This document shows positions 9,124 through 18,165 of a DNA stretch of 64,000 nt, one piece after another. Positions within the stretch are counted from its first letter, which is position 1, and each line of letters begins with the position of its first letter. Source of the DNA: Neisseria sp. oral taxon 014 str. F0314 (lineage in GTDB: Bacteria > Pseudomonadota > Gammaproteobacteria > Burkholderiales > Neisseriaceae); NCBI RefSeq assembly GCF_005886145.1, contig NZ_CP040504.1, positions 1,550,001-1,614,000 of the forward strand. Reading direction: 5' to 3'. Both the position numbers and the translations under genes were made by a program. The notes under the pieces were generated by a model. The model searched no databases. It was not told where the DNA came from and saw only the letters and a program-made list of their open reading frames with translations.

Positions 9124-9918
9124 ATGAACCCCCAAGACAAACGCTGGCAAATCCACCGCCATCTCGCCCAAGACACCGACGAACGGCTGCAAATCGTCCG
9201 CAACGCGCCCAAGCGCATCCTGCTGGTCGGTGCGGACGCGGACATCAGCCGCAGCCTGCTTGCCGCGCGTTATCCGAACGCGGTATTCGAAGAATACGAC
9301 CCGCGCGCCGACTTCCTCCAAACCGCCGCAGCCGCACGCAAAAGCGGTTTTTGGCAAAAACTCACCGGCAAAACCGTCGCCCAACACTGCCAAGCCCTGA
9401 CCGACCCGCTGCCCGAAGCCTCTGCCGATATGTTGTGGGCGAACCTCAGCCTGCCCCGCACGGACGAAATCCTGCCCGTCCTGAAAAACTGGGCAAACGC
9501 CTTGAAAACAGACGGTTTATTATTCTTCACCCATTTCGGCCGCGACAGCCTGACCGAACTGACAGGCCGTCTGAAAGACGCGGGGATAGCGTGTGAAACG
9601 CCGACCTTAATCGATATGCACGACCTCGGCGACATGCTTGCCGACAACGGTTTCTACGACCCCGTTACCGATACCGCCAAGCTCGAATTGAGCTACCGCA
9701 AGGCAGCGACGTTCCGGCAGGACATGGAAACCTTAGGCTTGTGGAACGCGTTGAAATTCAGCGATGCCCAAGCGGCTGATGCGTTTGTGGATAAGATTTT
9801 TGAAACCGAAGGCCGTCTGAACATCACGCTCGAGACCGTTTACGGCCATGCCGTGAAGAAACTGGTGTTGCCGCAGGGGGAAAATGTGGTGCGCTTTTTT
9901 CCGAAAGGACAGGGGTAA
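9124..9918 (+). CDS. bioC: Malonyl-ACP O-methyltransferase (BioC-like)
   Basis: BioC methylates malonyl-ACP so that fatty-acid synthase can build a disguised pimeloyl chain. The 264-residue product has a class I methyltransferase layout: a motif I-like strand (KRILLVGADAD, about 37-47), the acidic EEYDPRAD after the second strand, ASADMLWANLSLP as motif IV and LLFFTHFGRDSL as the late strand, like the BioC family's FSTFGP region. The glycine-rich motif I is atypical (VGADAD), so activity needs testing. The start ATG follows a DUS directly, in the ribosome-binding position. Pairing with bioH supports the call. Confidence 0.8.
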   Translation: MNPQDKRWQIHRHLAQDTDERLQIVRNAPKRILLVGADADISRSLLAARYPNAVFEEYDPRADFLQTAAAARKSGFWQKLTGKTVAQHCQALTDPLPEASADMLWANLSLPRTDEILPVLKNWANALKTDGLLFFTHFGRDSLTELTGRLKDAGIACETPTLIDMHDLGDMLADNGFYDPVTDTAKLELSYRKAATFRQDMETLGLWNALKFSDAQAADAFVDKIFETEGRLNITLETVYGHAVKKLVLPQGENVVRFFPKGQG

Positions 9919-9961
9919 AACACAAACCGTCAAACAAACGCAACTTCCGATGCAGCCAAAA

Positions 9962-10001
9962 GCAGAGGCCGTCTGAAAACTTGGTTTCAGACGGCCTCTG
10001 C
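9962..10001. terminator. Bidirectional DUS terminator between bioC and adhE
   Basis: A long stem (GCAGAGGCCGTCTGAAA and complement) with a tiny loop between two convergent genes. Confidence 0.8.
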
Positions 10002-10044
10002 CGTTTGCCGGAATCGGGTTTCCCATCCGGCATCTAACCCTGTT

Positions 10045-12660
10045 TTATTCGCCGTAATAGGCTTTGGTCAGGATTTCTTCCATGTCGGCGACCAATGCCA
10101 GACGCGGGTTGGCGGGGGTGCATTGGTCTTCAAAGGACAGCATTGCCAGTTCTTTGCGGCCGTCGATGAAGGTTTTTTCGTCTATGCCTTGTTCTTTGAA
10201 CGACATTTTGATGCCGACGTTGACCGCCAGTTCATGACAGGCGCGGGCGAAGGATTCTACGCCTTCGGCAGGGGTGGCGCACGGCAGGCCTAAGGTACGG
10301 GCGATTTCCTGATATTTCAGGTCGGCTTTGTAGTAGTTGTACTTCGGCCAGGTGGCGGTTTTCTGCGGGCGCGTGCCGTTGTAGCGGATGACGTGCGGCA
10401 GCAGGATGGCGTTGGCACGGCCGTGCGGAACGTGGTATTTGCCGCCGATTTTGTGCGCCATCGAGTGGTTGATGCCGAGGAATGCGTTGGAGAACGCCAT
10501 GCCTGCGATGGTGGAGGCGTTGTGCATGTGTTCGCGCGCTTCAGGGTCGGCCGCGCCATGTTTGTAGGAGCGTTCAAGGTATTGGAACACGAGCTTGATG
10601 GCTTGCAGGGCGAGGCCGTCGGTAAAGTCGTTGGCGAGCACGGAAACGTATGCTTCTACGGCGTGGGTCAGTACGTCCAGACCGGTGTCGGCTGTTACGC
10701 CGGCGGGGACGGTCATGGTAAACGCGGGATCGACGATGGCGATGGTCGGGGTCAGCGAGTAGTCGGCGATGGGGTATTTTTTGTCGCCGTCACTGATGAC
10801 GGTAAACGGCGTGACTTCGGAGCCGGTGCCCGATGTGGTGGGGATGCCGATGAATTTGGCTTTGCGGCCCAACTCGGGGAAGCGGAAGGCGCGTTTGCGG
10901 ATGTCCATGAATTTTTGGACGAGGTCTTCAAAATCGACTTGGGGTTGTTCGTAGAAGAGCCACATGGCTTTTGCCGCGTCCATCGGCGAGCCGCCGCCCA
11001 GTGCGATGATGGTGTCAGGCTGGAAGCTGCGCATCAGATCCGTGCCTTTATAGACGGTTTGGACGCTCGGATCGGCCTCGACGTCGGTGAAAAGCTGGAT
11101 GGTCACTTTGTTTTTGCGTTGGTGGAGCTGGTGGGTCACTTTATCGACGAAGCCCAAATCGACCATCGAACGGTCGGTCACAATCATGACTTTTTCGCAG
11201 TCTTTCATGTCTTGCAGGTATTGGATGGAATCGCGCTCGAAATAGATTTTGGCGGGTACTTTGAACCATTGCATGTTGTTTCTCCGACGGCCTACTTTTT
11301 TGATGTTTAACAGGTTGACTGCGCTGACGTTGCCGCCGACGGAGTTTTTGCCGTAAGAGCCGCAGCCCAAGGTCAGGGACGGCAGGAAGGCGTTGTAAAC
11401 GTCGCCGATGCCGCCGAAGGTGGAGGGCGAGTTCCAAATCACGCGCAGGGCTTTGACGCGGGTGCCGAAGGTTTTTGCCAATTCTTGATCAGCGGTATGG
11501 ATGGCGGCGGAGTGTCCCAAGCCGTCGAAGGCGACCATTTGTTCGGCAAACTGCAAACCTTGTTCAGTGGAATCGGCTTTGAGCATTGCCAGTACGGGCG
11601 AGAGTTTTTCGCGGGTCAGCGGCTCGTTGGGGCCGACTTCGCGGCATTCGGCGATGATGATGTTGGTTTTTTCAGGGACTTTAAACCCGGCCTGTTCGGC
11701 AATCCACGCCGCCGGTTTGCCCACAACGGCGGAATTGAGTTTCGCGCCGCCACAGTTGGCGCAGTTTGCCGTAACGCCGAAGATGAAGTCTTCGAGCATG
11801 GCTTTTTCTTTTTTGTTGGCGAAGTACACGCCGTAGGATTTGAACTCTTCAACCAGCTCTTTATAAATCTCTTTGTCGGCAATGACGGCTTGTTCGCTAG
11901 CGCAAATCATGCCGTTGTCGAACGCTTTGGACATCACGATGTCGTGTGCCGCCTGCTGGATGTTTGCCGTTTTTTCGACATAGGCAGGCACGTTGCCCGC
12001 CCCGACGCCGAGCGCGGGTTTGCCGCAGGAATAAGCGGCTTCCACCATCGCATTGCCGCCGGTTGCCAAAATCGTCGCCACGCCCGGATGCTTCATCAGC
12101 GCGGAAGTGCCTTCCATAGACGGTTTTTCAATCCACTGGATGCAGTTTTCCGGCGCGCCGGCGGCAATCGCAGCATCGCGCACGATTTGGGCGGCGTGGG
12201 CGGAACACTGCTGGGCGGAAGGGTGGAACGAGAAAATAATCGGATTGCGGGTTTTCAGCGCAATCAGGGATTTGAAAATGGTGGTGGAAGTCGGATTGGT
12301 GGTCGGCACGATACCGCAAACGACCCCGACCGGATCGGCGATTTCGGTAATGCCGGTTACATCGTCTTCACTGATGACGCCCACGGTTTTCAAATCGCGC
12401 AGGCGGCGTATCACATTTTCGCAGGCAAACAGGTTTTTGGTCGCCTTATCCTCAAACACACCGCGTCCGGTTTCCTCCACGGCGTGCATGGCGAGTGCGC
12501 CGTGTTTGTCCAGCGCGGCAATCGAGGATTTGGCGACAATATAGTCGATTTGCTCCTGATTCAGCGCGCGGAATTCTTCCAGAGCCTGCAAACCTCTTTC
12601 AACCAGCCCGTTGACTTCGGCAACGGCAGGACTGGCGGCATGTTCGGCGGGTGCGTTCAT
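10045..12660 (-). CDS. adhE: Bifunctional acetaldehyde-CoA / alcohol dehydrogenase
   Basis: AdhE reduces acetyl-CoA to acetaldehyde and then ethanol, regenerating NAD+ during fermentation. The 871-residue product has both domains. The N-terminal CoA-acylating aldehyde dehydrogenase (about 1-440) has the catalytic cysteine in DNGMICASEQ. The C-terminal iron alcohol dehydrogenase (about 455-871) has GGGSPMDAAKAM and the metal-binding stretch with NHSMAHKIGG and VPHGRANA. The start has a strong AAGGAG ribosome-binding site. An FNR/CRP-like palindrome lies upstream at 12745-12758, so oxygen-responsive control is inferred. It stands alone between dinG and bioC. Confidence 0.97.
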   Translation of the reverse strand: MNAPAEHAASPAVAEVNGLVERGLQALEEFRALNQEQIDYIVAKSSIAALDKHGALAMHAVEETGRGVFEDKATKNLFACENVIRRLRDLKTVGVISEDDVTGITEIADPVGVVCGIVPTTNPTSTTIFKSLIALKTRNPIIFSFHPSAQQCSAHAAQIVRDAAIAAGAPENCIQWIEKPSMEGTSALMKHPGVATILATGGNAMVEAAYSCGKPALGVGAGNVPAYVEKTANIQQAAHDIVMSKAFDNGMICASEQAVIADKEIYKELVEEFKSYGVYFANKKEKAMLEDFIFGVTANCANCGGAKLNSAVVGKPAAWIAEQAGFKVPEKTNIIIAECREVGPNEPLTREKLSPVLAMLKADSTEQGLQFAEQMVAFDGLGHSAAIHTADQELAKTFGTRVKALRVIWNSPSTFGGIGDVYNAFLPSLTLGCGSYGKNSVGGNVSAVNLLNIKKVGRRRNNMQWFKVPAKIYFERDSIQYLQDMKDCEKVMIVTDRSMVDLGFVDKVTHQLHQRKNKVTIQLFTDVEADPSVQTVYKGTDLMRSFQPDTIIALGGGSPMDAAKAMWLFYEQPQVDFEDLVQKFMDIRKRAFRFPELGRKAKFIGIPTTSGTGSEVTPFTVISDGDKKYPIADYSLTPTIAIVDPAFTMTVPAGVTADTGLDVLTHAVEAYVSVLANDFTDGLALQAIKLVFQYLERSYKHGAADPEAREHMHNASTIAGMAFSNAFLGINHSMAHKIGGKYHVPHGRANAILLPHVIRYNGTRPQKTATWPKYNYYKADLKYQEIARTLGLPCATPAEGVESFARACHELAVNVGIKMSFKEQGIDEKTFIDGRKELAMLSFEDQCTPANPRLALVADMEEILTKAYYGE

Positions 12661-12716
12661 GATGTATCTCCTTGAAGATAGGGTAATAACGGAATTAATA
12701 AATTTTCACTACCATA

Positions 12717-12758
12717 ACTATAAGTAATTTTGTTACTTTCATCTTTGACGTATATCAC
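12717..12758 (-). promoter_or_regulatory. Putative FNR (or CRP-type) promoter of adhE
   Basis: The palindrome GTGAT-ATAC-GTCAA on the minus strand (12745-12758) matches 8 of 10 positions of the FNR consensus TTGAT-N4-ATCAA. A -10 hexamer TATAGT lies at 12722-12717. If transcription starts 7 bases past it (about 12710), the palindrome is centred at -41.5, the exact class II activator position. The same bases also fit TGTGA-N6-TCAAA, close to a CRP site, so the regulator is uncertain. The rest of 12661-13114 holds a terminator and AT-rich sequence with no supported gene. Confidence 0.5.
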
Positions 12759-12966
12759 ACACCGTGCTTATTGTTTTCAGACGGCCTATTATTTGATTTT
12801 TTATTTTTCCAAAACATTGAAATAAAGGATTTTTAGCTAAATAAAAATGACCCGAAGCAAACTGTCCGGTTTCGTACCGTCCATTACCGAACGACAGGCC
12901 ATCGTTTGAGATTGAAATAAAACAGGCTGCTTGATGTATCAAAATTACAAAATGCGGCAAACCATG

Positions 12967-13011
12967 GCAAAAGGCCGTCTGAAAAACTGTATGTTTCAGA
13001 CGGCCTTTTGC
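12967..13011 (-). terminator. Inverted DUS pair downstream of dinG
   Basis: A stem of GCAAAAGGCCGTCTGAAA and its complement about 100 bases past the dinG stop, with A and T runs on either side. Confidence 0.7.
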
Positions 13012-13114
13012 TATTCAAATCCTAGGACAAACTAAATATTTCAGAACGGAACGGATTTTGGGTTCGAAAACAAACAAGCATAAAAATCCGACGCCGCTTC
13101 GCTGCCAGTCCGCC

Positions 13115-15313
13115 CTACCCTATCCTTTTAAACGGCGGCAGGCTGGCTAATAATTGTTGCCCGTATCGCTGCGTTTTGACGCGGTTGTCGAGGATGGTTA
13201 CGCGGCCGTAGTCTTGTTCGGTGCGGATGAGGCGGCCGACGGCTTGGATGAGTTTGATGCCGGCTTCGGGGACGGTGATTTCGATGAAGGGGTTGCCGCC
13301 GCGCTGTTCTATCCAGCGGTTTTGGGTTTTTTCGATGGGGTTGTCGGGCATGGCGAAGGGGAGTTTGGCGATGATGACTTGCACGCAGGCGGTGCCGGGC
13401 AGGTCGAGTCCTTCGGCAAAGCTGTCAAGTCCGAAGATGATGCTGGCTTTGCCTTCTTCTATGGCTTGGTGGTGTTTTTGCAGGAGGACGGCTTTGGGCA
13501 ATTCGCCTTGTACGAGTAAGAGCGGCAGGTAATCTTCGGGCAGGCGCAGGGCGACATCCTGCATTTGTTTGCGCGAGGAAAACAAGACGAGCGTGCCGAT
13601 GGCTTCGGTGGGCGAAATGAGCTTGGGCAGCCATTCGACGATGGCGGCGGTATGCGCGGCGGGGTCTTTGGGGCTGGCGTGTACGGGCGGGATGTAGAGT
13701 TCGCCTTGTGCGTCGAAATCAAACGGGCTTTCTAGGGCGAGGGTGGTGGTTTCGGGCAGCCATTGCAGTCCGGTTTGGCGCAGGATCAGATTGAAGCTGC
13801 CCAAAGATTGCAGGGTGGCGGAGGTCAACACTGCGCCTGCCGCGCGCCGCCACAGGCTGTTGGCGAGGTGGGACGCGCTGCTGATGGGGCTGGCGTTGAA
13901 AATGTAGTCGTTTTTGTCGTCGGCTCGGCGGGTAATCCATTTTGCCAGCGGTTCTTCGCCCTCGAGGGGGACGGTGGAGAGCAAGTCCCATGTGGCGGTG
14001 ATTTGTTCGACGCGGGCGCGGAATACGCCGAATTCGGTACTCAGGCGGTCGATTTGCGCGCTGTTTTGGTCTTTGTCGCGGCGGGCGGCGGACAGGGCGT
14101 CGTTGAGGCTGTTGACGTGTTTGTAGAGGCTGCGGGCGGCGATGGCGGTGTTGGAAACGGTGGTTTCGAGGCCTTCGGGGATTTTGCCGTCTTCCCACAG
14201 CCAGGTCGGTTCGCTGTTTGTCCGTCTGTCGTTTTCAGACGACCCCAAGCTCAAAGACGGCTCTTCGGCGAGGTGGAACTGCCATTCGTGCAGACTTTCG
14301 AGCAGCGCGGCGGCGGCTTCGTCGGCAAGGTTCGCTAACTCGCCTTTGTCGGTGAGTGCGGCAATTTTGCCGGTAACCTGCGGCAGTTTTTCCAATGCCC
14401 ACACCGCTTGGTTCCACGAATGCTCGGCGGCAAACTGGCTCAGGGCTTTTTTGGGCAGGTGGTGCGCTTCGTCGATGCAGTAGAAGCTGTTTTCAGGGTC
14501 GGGCAAAATCACGCCGCCGCCCATGCTGATGTCGACCATCAGCAAATCGTGGTTGGTTACGACGACATCGACGGTTTCCAACGTGTCGCGGGCAAGGTAA
14601 AACGGGCATTCCGGGCGGTTGGGGCAGGCGGCTTTGAGGCAGCCGTAGTTGTCGTTGTTCACCTTCATCCAGATGGTGTCGTCGATTTTTTCCGGCCAAG
14701 TGTCGCGGTCGCCATTGAACCGTCGGGCGGAAAATTCGTCAGCGATATCGCGCAGCAGCTTCAATTCTTCGGGCTTGGGTTTGCTGTCCCACAAGACGGC
14801 GGGGGCTTCGAAGCCGAGCAGGTTTTGCTGGGCGTTGCTTTGTGTGAGTTGGTAGAGTTTGTAGGGGCAGAGATAGCGGCCGCGCCCTTTGGCAAGCGCG
14901 AAGGTCAGTTCCAAACCGCTTTTTTCAACCAGAAACGGCAGATCGCGGTCCACCAACTGCTCCTGCAAGGCAACCGTCGCGCTGCTCACAATCAGCCGCT
15001 TGCCGCGCGTCTGCGCCATAATGCCGCCCGCCAGCAGGTAGGCAAGCGATTTGCCCACGCCGGTCGGCCCTTCGATAACGGCAATGCTCTCGCCCTCGCG
15101 CTTGGGCGGCTCGCCGCCTTCTTCGCGCGTCAACGTCCGCGAAAAAGCGTTGGCAACCGCCGCAATCATTTCCCGCTGCGAAGCGCGCGGACGGAAACCG
15201 GGCAGGTTTTTGCCGATATTTTGGTAATGGTCGCGGATGGCGTTTTTTTCTAAATCGGTGAGCATCGAGACCATTTTGGAATATTGCGGATCTGAATATT
15301 TTGAAAGTGCCAT
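13115..15313 (-). CDS. dinG: ATP-dependent DNA helicase DinG
   Basis: DinG is a 5'-3' superfamily 2 helicase of the XPD type that unwinds forks, R-loops and D-loops. Visible parts are Walker A GPTGVGKS (about 80-87), four cysteines of an Fe-S cluster region (one in GRYLCPY, then GCLKAACPNRPECPF), Walker B DEAH in CIDEAHH, and late motifs LVLFSSRKQM, GLDSFAEGLDLPG and QAVGRLIRTEQD. The 732-residue length is normal. The first Met (15313) has a weak ribosome-binding site; Met17 at 15265, which begins MLTDLEKNAI, could be the true start. Confidence 0.95.
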   Translation of the reverse strand: MALSKYSDPQYSKMVSMLTDLEKNAIRDHYQNIGKNLPGFRPRASQREMIAAVANAFSRTLTREEGGEPPKREGESIAVIEGPTGVGKSLAYLLAGGIMAQTRGKRLIVSSATVALQEQLVDRDLPFLVEKSGLELTFALAKGRGRYLCPYKLYQLTQSNAQQNLLGFEAPAVLWDSKPKPEELKLLRDIADEFSARRFNGDRDTWPEKIDDTIWMKVNNDNYGCLKAACPNRPECPFYLARDTLETVDVVVTNHDLLMVDISMGGGVILPDPENSFYCIDEAHHLPKKALSQFAAEHSWNQAVWALEKLPQVTGKIAALTDKGELANLADEAAAALLESLHEWQFHLAEEPSLSLGSSENDRRTNSEPTWLWEDGKIPEGLETTVSNTAIAARSLYKHVNSLNDALSAARRDKDQNSAQIDRLSTEFGVFRARVEQITATWDLLSTVPLEGEEPLAKWITRRADDKNDYIFNASPISSASHLANSLWRRAAGAVLTSATLQSLGSFNLILRQTGLQWLPETTTLALESPFDFDAQGELYIPPVHASPKDPAAHTAAIVEWLPKLISPTEAIGTLVLFSSRKQMQDVALRLPEDYLPLLLVQGELPKAVLLQKHHQAIEEGKASIIFGLDSFAEGLDLPGTACVQVIIAKLPFAMPDNPIEKTQNRWIEQRGGNPFIEITVPEAGIKLIQAVGRLIRTEQDYGRVTILDNRVKTQRYGQQLLASLPPFKRIG

Positions 15314-15338
15314 TTTAACATTTTTCGGTACATAAATT

Positions 15339-15369
15339 AAGGCCGTCTGAAAACATTTCAGACGGCCTC
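15339..15369 (-). terminator. Inverted DUS pair between the NTF2-like gene and dinG
   Basis: A tight hairpin of AAGGCCGTCTGAAA and its complement with a 3-base loop. Confidence 0.7.
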
Positions 15370-15385
15370 TTTATTTTTTACCGAG

Positions 15386-15871
15386 TTAAAACACAGAATG
15401 CCCGCTGGCGGTTTTTTCTGGCACTGCTTGAATCACGTCCCAATGTTCGACGATTTTACCGTTGCGGTCGAAGCGGAAAATATCGACGACCGCTTCGCCC
15501 CGGTCTTGGGCGGAGGTTTGGCTGAAGACATGCATGAACACCAAATCGTCTTCCGCCGCGATACGTTTCACTTCGGCGCGCGAGCCGGGATTTTCTTTCA
15601 AGAACGGAGCGAAAGCGTCAATAAAAGCTTGTCCGCCGTCGGCAACGGTCGGATTGTGTTGGATGTAGGTCTTACCGACATATTTGCTGACGGCTTCTTG
15701 CAGTTTGTGTTGGTTGAACGCGAGGTCGTAGAAGGCAAGAGCGTTGGCTTTGTTGCGTGCCTCTTGGGTTTGCGCGGCTTTGGTGTGGACGGGTTTGGCT
15801 TTGGGGGCGGCGTATGCGGCGGTTGATGAGAGGGCGACTGCGGTCAGTAAGACGGCGATGATTTTTTTCAT
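15386..15871 (-). CDS. Secreted NTF2/SnoaL-like protein
   Basis: A 161-residue product with a Sec signal (about 1-21, cleavage after AYA), so it acts in the periplasm. The rest fits the NTF2-like cone fold used by SnoaL-type proteins: helices with ALAFYDLAFNQHKLQEAVSKYVG, then YIQHNPTVADGGQAFIDAFAPFL, strands with EDDLVFMHVFSQ, and DIFRFDRNGKIVEHWDVIQAVP. The His and Asp residues match the SnoaL_2 pattern. No substrate can be named. It lies downstream of the oxidoreductase gene on the same strand, so a shared role is possible but the terminator between them argues for separate transcripts. Confidence 0.75.
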   Translation of the reverse strand: MKKIIAVLLTAVALSSTAAYAAPKAKPVHTKAAQTQEARNKANALAFYDLAFNQHKLQEAVSKYVGKTYIQHNPTVADGGQAFIDAFAPFLKENPGSRAEVKRIAAEDDLVFMHVFSQTSAQDRGEAVVDIFRFDRNGKIVEHWDVIQAVPEKTASGHSVF

Positions 15872-15904
15872 TTTTCGATTTCATTTTGGTTTGGGGGGAT
15901 GGAT

Positions 15905-15946
15905 AGGTCGTCTGAAAACCTGATTCTCAAGGTTTTCAGACGACCT
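15905..15946 (-). terminator. Terminator made of the AGGTCGTCTGAA DUS variant
   Basis: AGGTCGTCTGAAAACC and its exact complement face each other past the oxidoreductase stop. Both arms carry the T variant, unlike most hairpins here. Confidence 0.75.
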
Positions 15947-15962
15947 TTGACTTAGACGGCGG

Positions 15963-16619
15963 TTAAGCGGCGGCAACGGTAAAGCGTTCAAACAAATGCG
16001 CTTTGTGTTCCGCATCGTTGGCGATGGCGACCGCCAAATCCGCCACGCTGATGCCTGCCGGAATTTCACCGTCCATCAGCAAATCGTCTTTGCCCAAGCG
16101 GTATTTGCCGGTTTTACCTTCGCTGAAACCGCCGTCCGCGCCCAGTCGGGCCGGAGGGGAAACGAAAGACCAGTTCACATCGCGGCGCGGCAGGAGTGCC
16201 GTCAAGAGGTGGCGTGCGGCATTGGCGCCGTCGTAAATGGCTTTGGGGAAGTCGGGCGTATCGACAACTTGCAAATCAGGTGCGGCATACAGGCTGCCCG
16301 CGCCGCCGACGATTAAGAGATACGGCACTTGCGCCGCTTTTGCCGCTTCGACGATGCTGTTTGCGCCGCGTGTGAAATCCGCGCCGATATTGGGATTGTT
16401 CCAGCCGGGATTGAACGCGCTGACCACGGCGTCAAAGCCTGCCAGCTTGTCGGCGAAGTCCGCCGCGTTCACATCTGCGGAGACGGCGGCAACATTTTGC
16501 GCTTGGAACACTTTGTCCGTGTTGCGCGCAAAAGCGGTCACTTCATGACCGCGGCCTGCCAATTCTCGAACGACTGCGTTGCCGACATAACCTGTTGCGC
16601 CGATGACTGCGATTTTCAT
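15963..16619 (-). CDS. NAD(P)-binding oxidoreductase, NmrA/YwnB type
   Basis: A 218-residue short Rossmann protein. The N-terminal MKIAVIGATGYVGNAVV gives the dinucleotide-binding GxxGxxG, followed by the adenine-side basic residues in FARNTDK. SVVSAFNPGW-like and SFVSPPARLG stretches match the YwnB/YhfK group of NAD(P)H-binding proteins. There is no YxxxK pair of classical short-chain dehydrogenases, so the reaction is unknown. The start at 16619 is chosen for its AAGGAG ribosome-binding site. It is divergent to a LysR-type gene, which probably controls it. Confidence 0.82.
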   Translation of the reverse strand: MKIAVIGATGYVGNAVVRELAGRGHEVTAFARNTDKVFQAQNVAAVSADVNAADFADKLAGFDAVVSAFNPGWNNPNIGADFTRGANSIVEAAKAAQVPYLLIVGGAGSLYAAPDLQVVDTPDFPKAIYDGANAARHLLTALLPRRDVNWSFVSPPARLGADGGFSEGKTGKYRLGKDDLLMDGEIPAGISVADLAVAIANDAEHKAHLFERFTVAAA

Positions 16620-16705
16620 GTTTGACTCCTTGTTGAGGTGTGATTGATTAGATGAACGCATTGTAAGGTCGTCTGAAACGCTTGATAATCCCTGATTTGC
16701 TGTTA

Positions 16706-16732
16706 TGATTGTGAAGTTAAACTAAACAATCA
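16706..16732. promoter_or_regulatory. Dyad in the divergent oxidoreductase/LysR promoter
   Basis: TGATTGT and ACAATCA face each other across 13 AT-rich bases between the divergent genes. The size and AT-rich centre fit a LysR-type recognition site. Inference only. Confidence 0.4.
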
Positions 16733-16807
16733 AAATATAAGGCCGTCTGAAAACGTTTGGACTTCGTTAAAATCAAACTTTCAGACGGCCTCATCATGGA
16801 AGGAAGA

Positions 16808-17698
16808 ATGCAAGACATCAAACCCCTGCTCGTTTTCGCCGCCGTCCTCAAACACGGCAGCATGAACGCCGCCGCTGCCGCGCTGGGTATGACCCCGTCT
16901 GCCGTCAGCCAGCACATCAACCGCCTCGAAACCCTGCACGGCATCAAGCTGTTAAACCGCAGCACGCGCAGCCTTTCGCCCACCGATGCCGGCCGCGCCT
17001 TGGGCGAATACTGCCGCCGCCTCGCCGCCACCCTTACCGATACGCGCACCGTTATCGACAATCTCAAAACCGAACCCGTCGGCGAATTGCGCATTTCCCT
17101 GACTTCCAGCGTCATCGGTTCCCGCGCTTTTCAGACGGTGTTTGCAAGATTGCAAACCGAGTTTCCCAAAATCCGCCCCGTTCTCAATTTCAGCGATACT
17201 TTGGACGACCTGCAACACAATCAGACCGACATCGCCATACGCGGCGGCGACCGCGCCTTGGACGATCCCAATCTGGTCGCGCGCCATCTCGTTACTTGGC
17301 CGTACAGCATTTGCGCCGCACCCGATTATCTCGACCGCCATCCGCCCATCACCCATCCCTCGCAGCTTCATGCACACCGCTGGCTGCACTTCCTGCCCGT
17401 CCGCACGACCTTACAACACGGCGGCGAAAGCTATTTCCTCGACGTCGCCGACAGCATTGCCTGCACGCATCTTGCCGCCGTGTGCAGCCTGACCGAAAGC
17501 GGTTTCGGTTTGTCTTTGCAAGTGGGCGGCGAAGTTCGGGAAAAAATCGCCCAAGGTCGTCTGAAAACCGTTTTGCCCGAATGGACGCTGCCGCCGGTCA
17601 GCCTCTATTTGGTGACGCCTTACCGCGTCCAGTCCGCCAAAACCGAAGCCGCCGTCCGTATCTTCACGGAAAGTTTCGCCAAGGAAGCAGAGGTATGA
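16808..17698 (+). CDS. LysR-family transcriptional regulator
   Basis: A 296-residue DNA-binding regulator. The N-terminal winged helix-turn-helix (about 1-62) reads FAAVLKHGSMNAAAAALGMTPSAVSQHINRLE, the standard LysR pattern. The rest is the two-lobed effector domain with PVGELRISL at its start and DIAIRGGD in the middle, as in the CrgA/DsdC-like subgroup that often controls quinone or aldehyde reductases. I start at the ATG at 16808 because GGAAGGA sits just before it; an ATG at 16796 is possible. Its stop overlaps the start of the GIY-YIG gene (ATGA). The divergent oxidoreductase is the likely target. Confidence 0.9.
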   Translation: MQDIKPLLVFAAVLKHGSMNAAAAALGMTPSAVSQHINRLETLHGIKLLNRSTRSLSPTDAGRALGEYCRRLAATLTDTRTVIDNLKTEPVGELRISLTSSVIGSRAFQTVFARLQTEFPKIRPVLNFSDTLDDLQHNQTDIAIRGGDRALDDPNLVARHLVTWPYSICAAPDYLDRHPPITHPSQLHAHRWLHFLPVRTTLQHGGESYFLDVADSIACTHLAAVCSLTESGFGLSLQVGGEVREKIAQGRLKTVLPEWTLPPVSLYLVTPYRVQSAKTEAAVRIFTESFAKEAEV

Positions 17699-17979
17699 AC
17701 GTAGAGAATTGGCGCGTTTACCTGATTTTGTGTGAAAACGGCGCACTCTACTGCGACATCAGCAACCGCCCGCAAGAGCGGTTTGCCGCCCACCTTGCAG
17801 GCAAAGGTGCGAAATACACGCGGCTGAACAAACCCGCGGCGATGCGTATCGTTTCAGACGGCCTCTCCAAAAGCGAGGCGCTGAAACGGGAAATCGCCAT
17901 TAAAAAACTGACGGCAGGAAAGAAACGGGTATTGTGGGCGGAAGCCGAACATGCCAATCCGCACAAACAGTCGCAGTAG
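17695..17979 (+). CDS. GIY-YIG nuclease-superfamily small protein (YhbQ/UPF0213-like)
   Basis: A 94-residue single-domain protein. The GIY-YIG motif is present but altered: WRVYLILCENGALYCDISNRPQERFAAHLAGKGAKYTR, with VYL in place of GIY and YCD in place of YIG, while the Arg and the KYTR segment are kept. This fits the UPF0213/YhbQ group, some of which are nucleases. It overlaps the LysR stop by four bases, so it is translated from the same mRNA. Nuclease activity is uncertain given the degenerate motif. Confidence 0.8.
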   Translation: MNVENWRVYLILCENGALYCDISNRPQERFAAHLAGKGAKYTRLNKPAAMRIVSDGLSKSEALKREIAIKKLTAGKKRVLWAEAEHANPHKQSQ

Positions 17980-18165
17980 AAATAAATACCTATTTTATGG
18001 GTTCTACCGTTTGATGTTCGAAGTTCCGGCTTTTTGAACAAAATATGATTTATGCCAAAACTTCTAGTTCTAAAGAGTTAGACTATTGGAATTGTATGTT
18101 AAAATATTCGAGCTGTTTTTATATAAAAACGGTAATCCAATCATAAAATTCAAGAAAGGCTGAAC

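Noticed and set aside
12739..12960. Minus-strand open frame of 73 codons upstream of adhE
   Set aside because: It reads through the regulatory palindrome and a DUS, has no signal, domain or ribosome-binding site, and low-complexity AT-rich codons.
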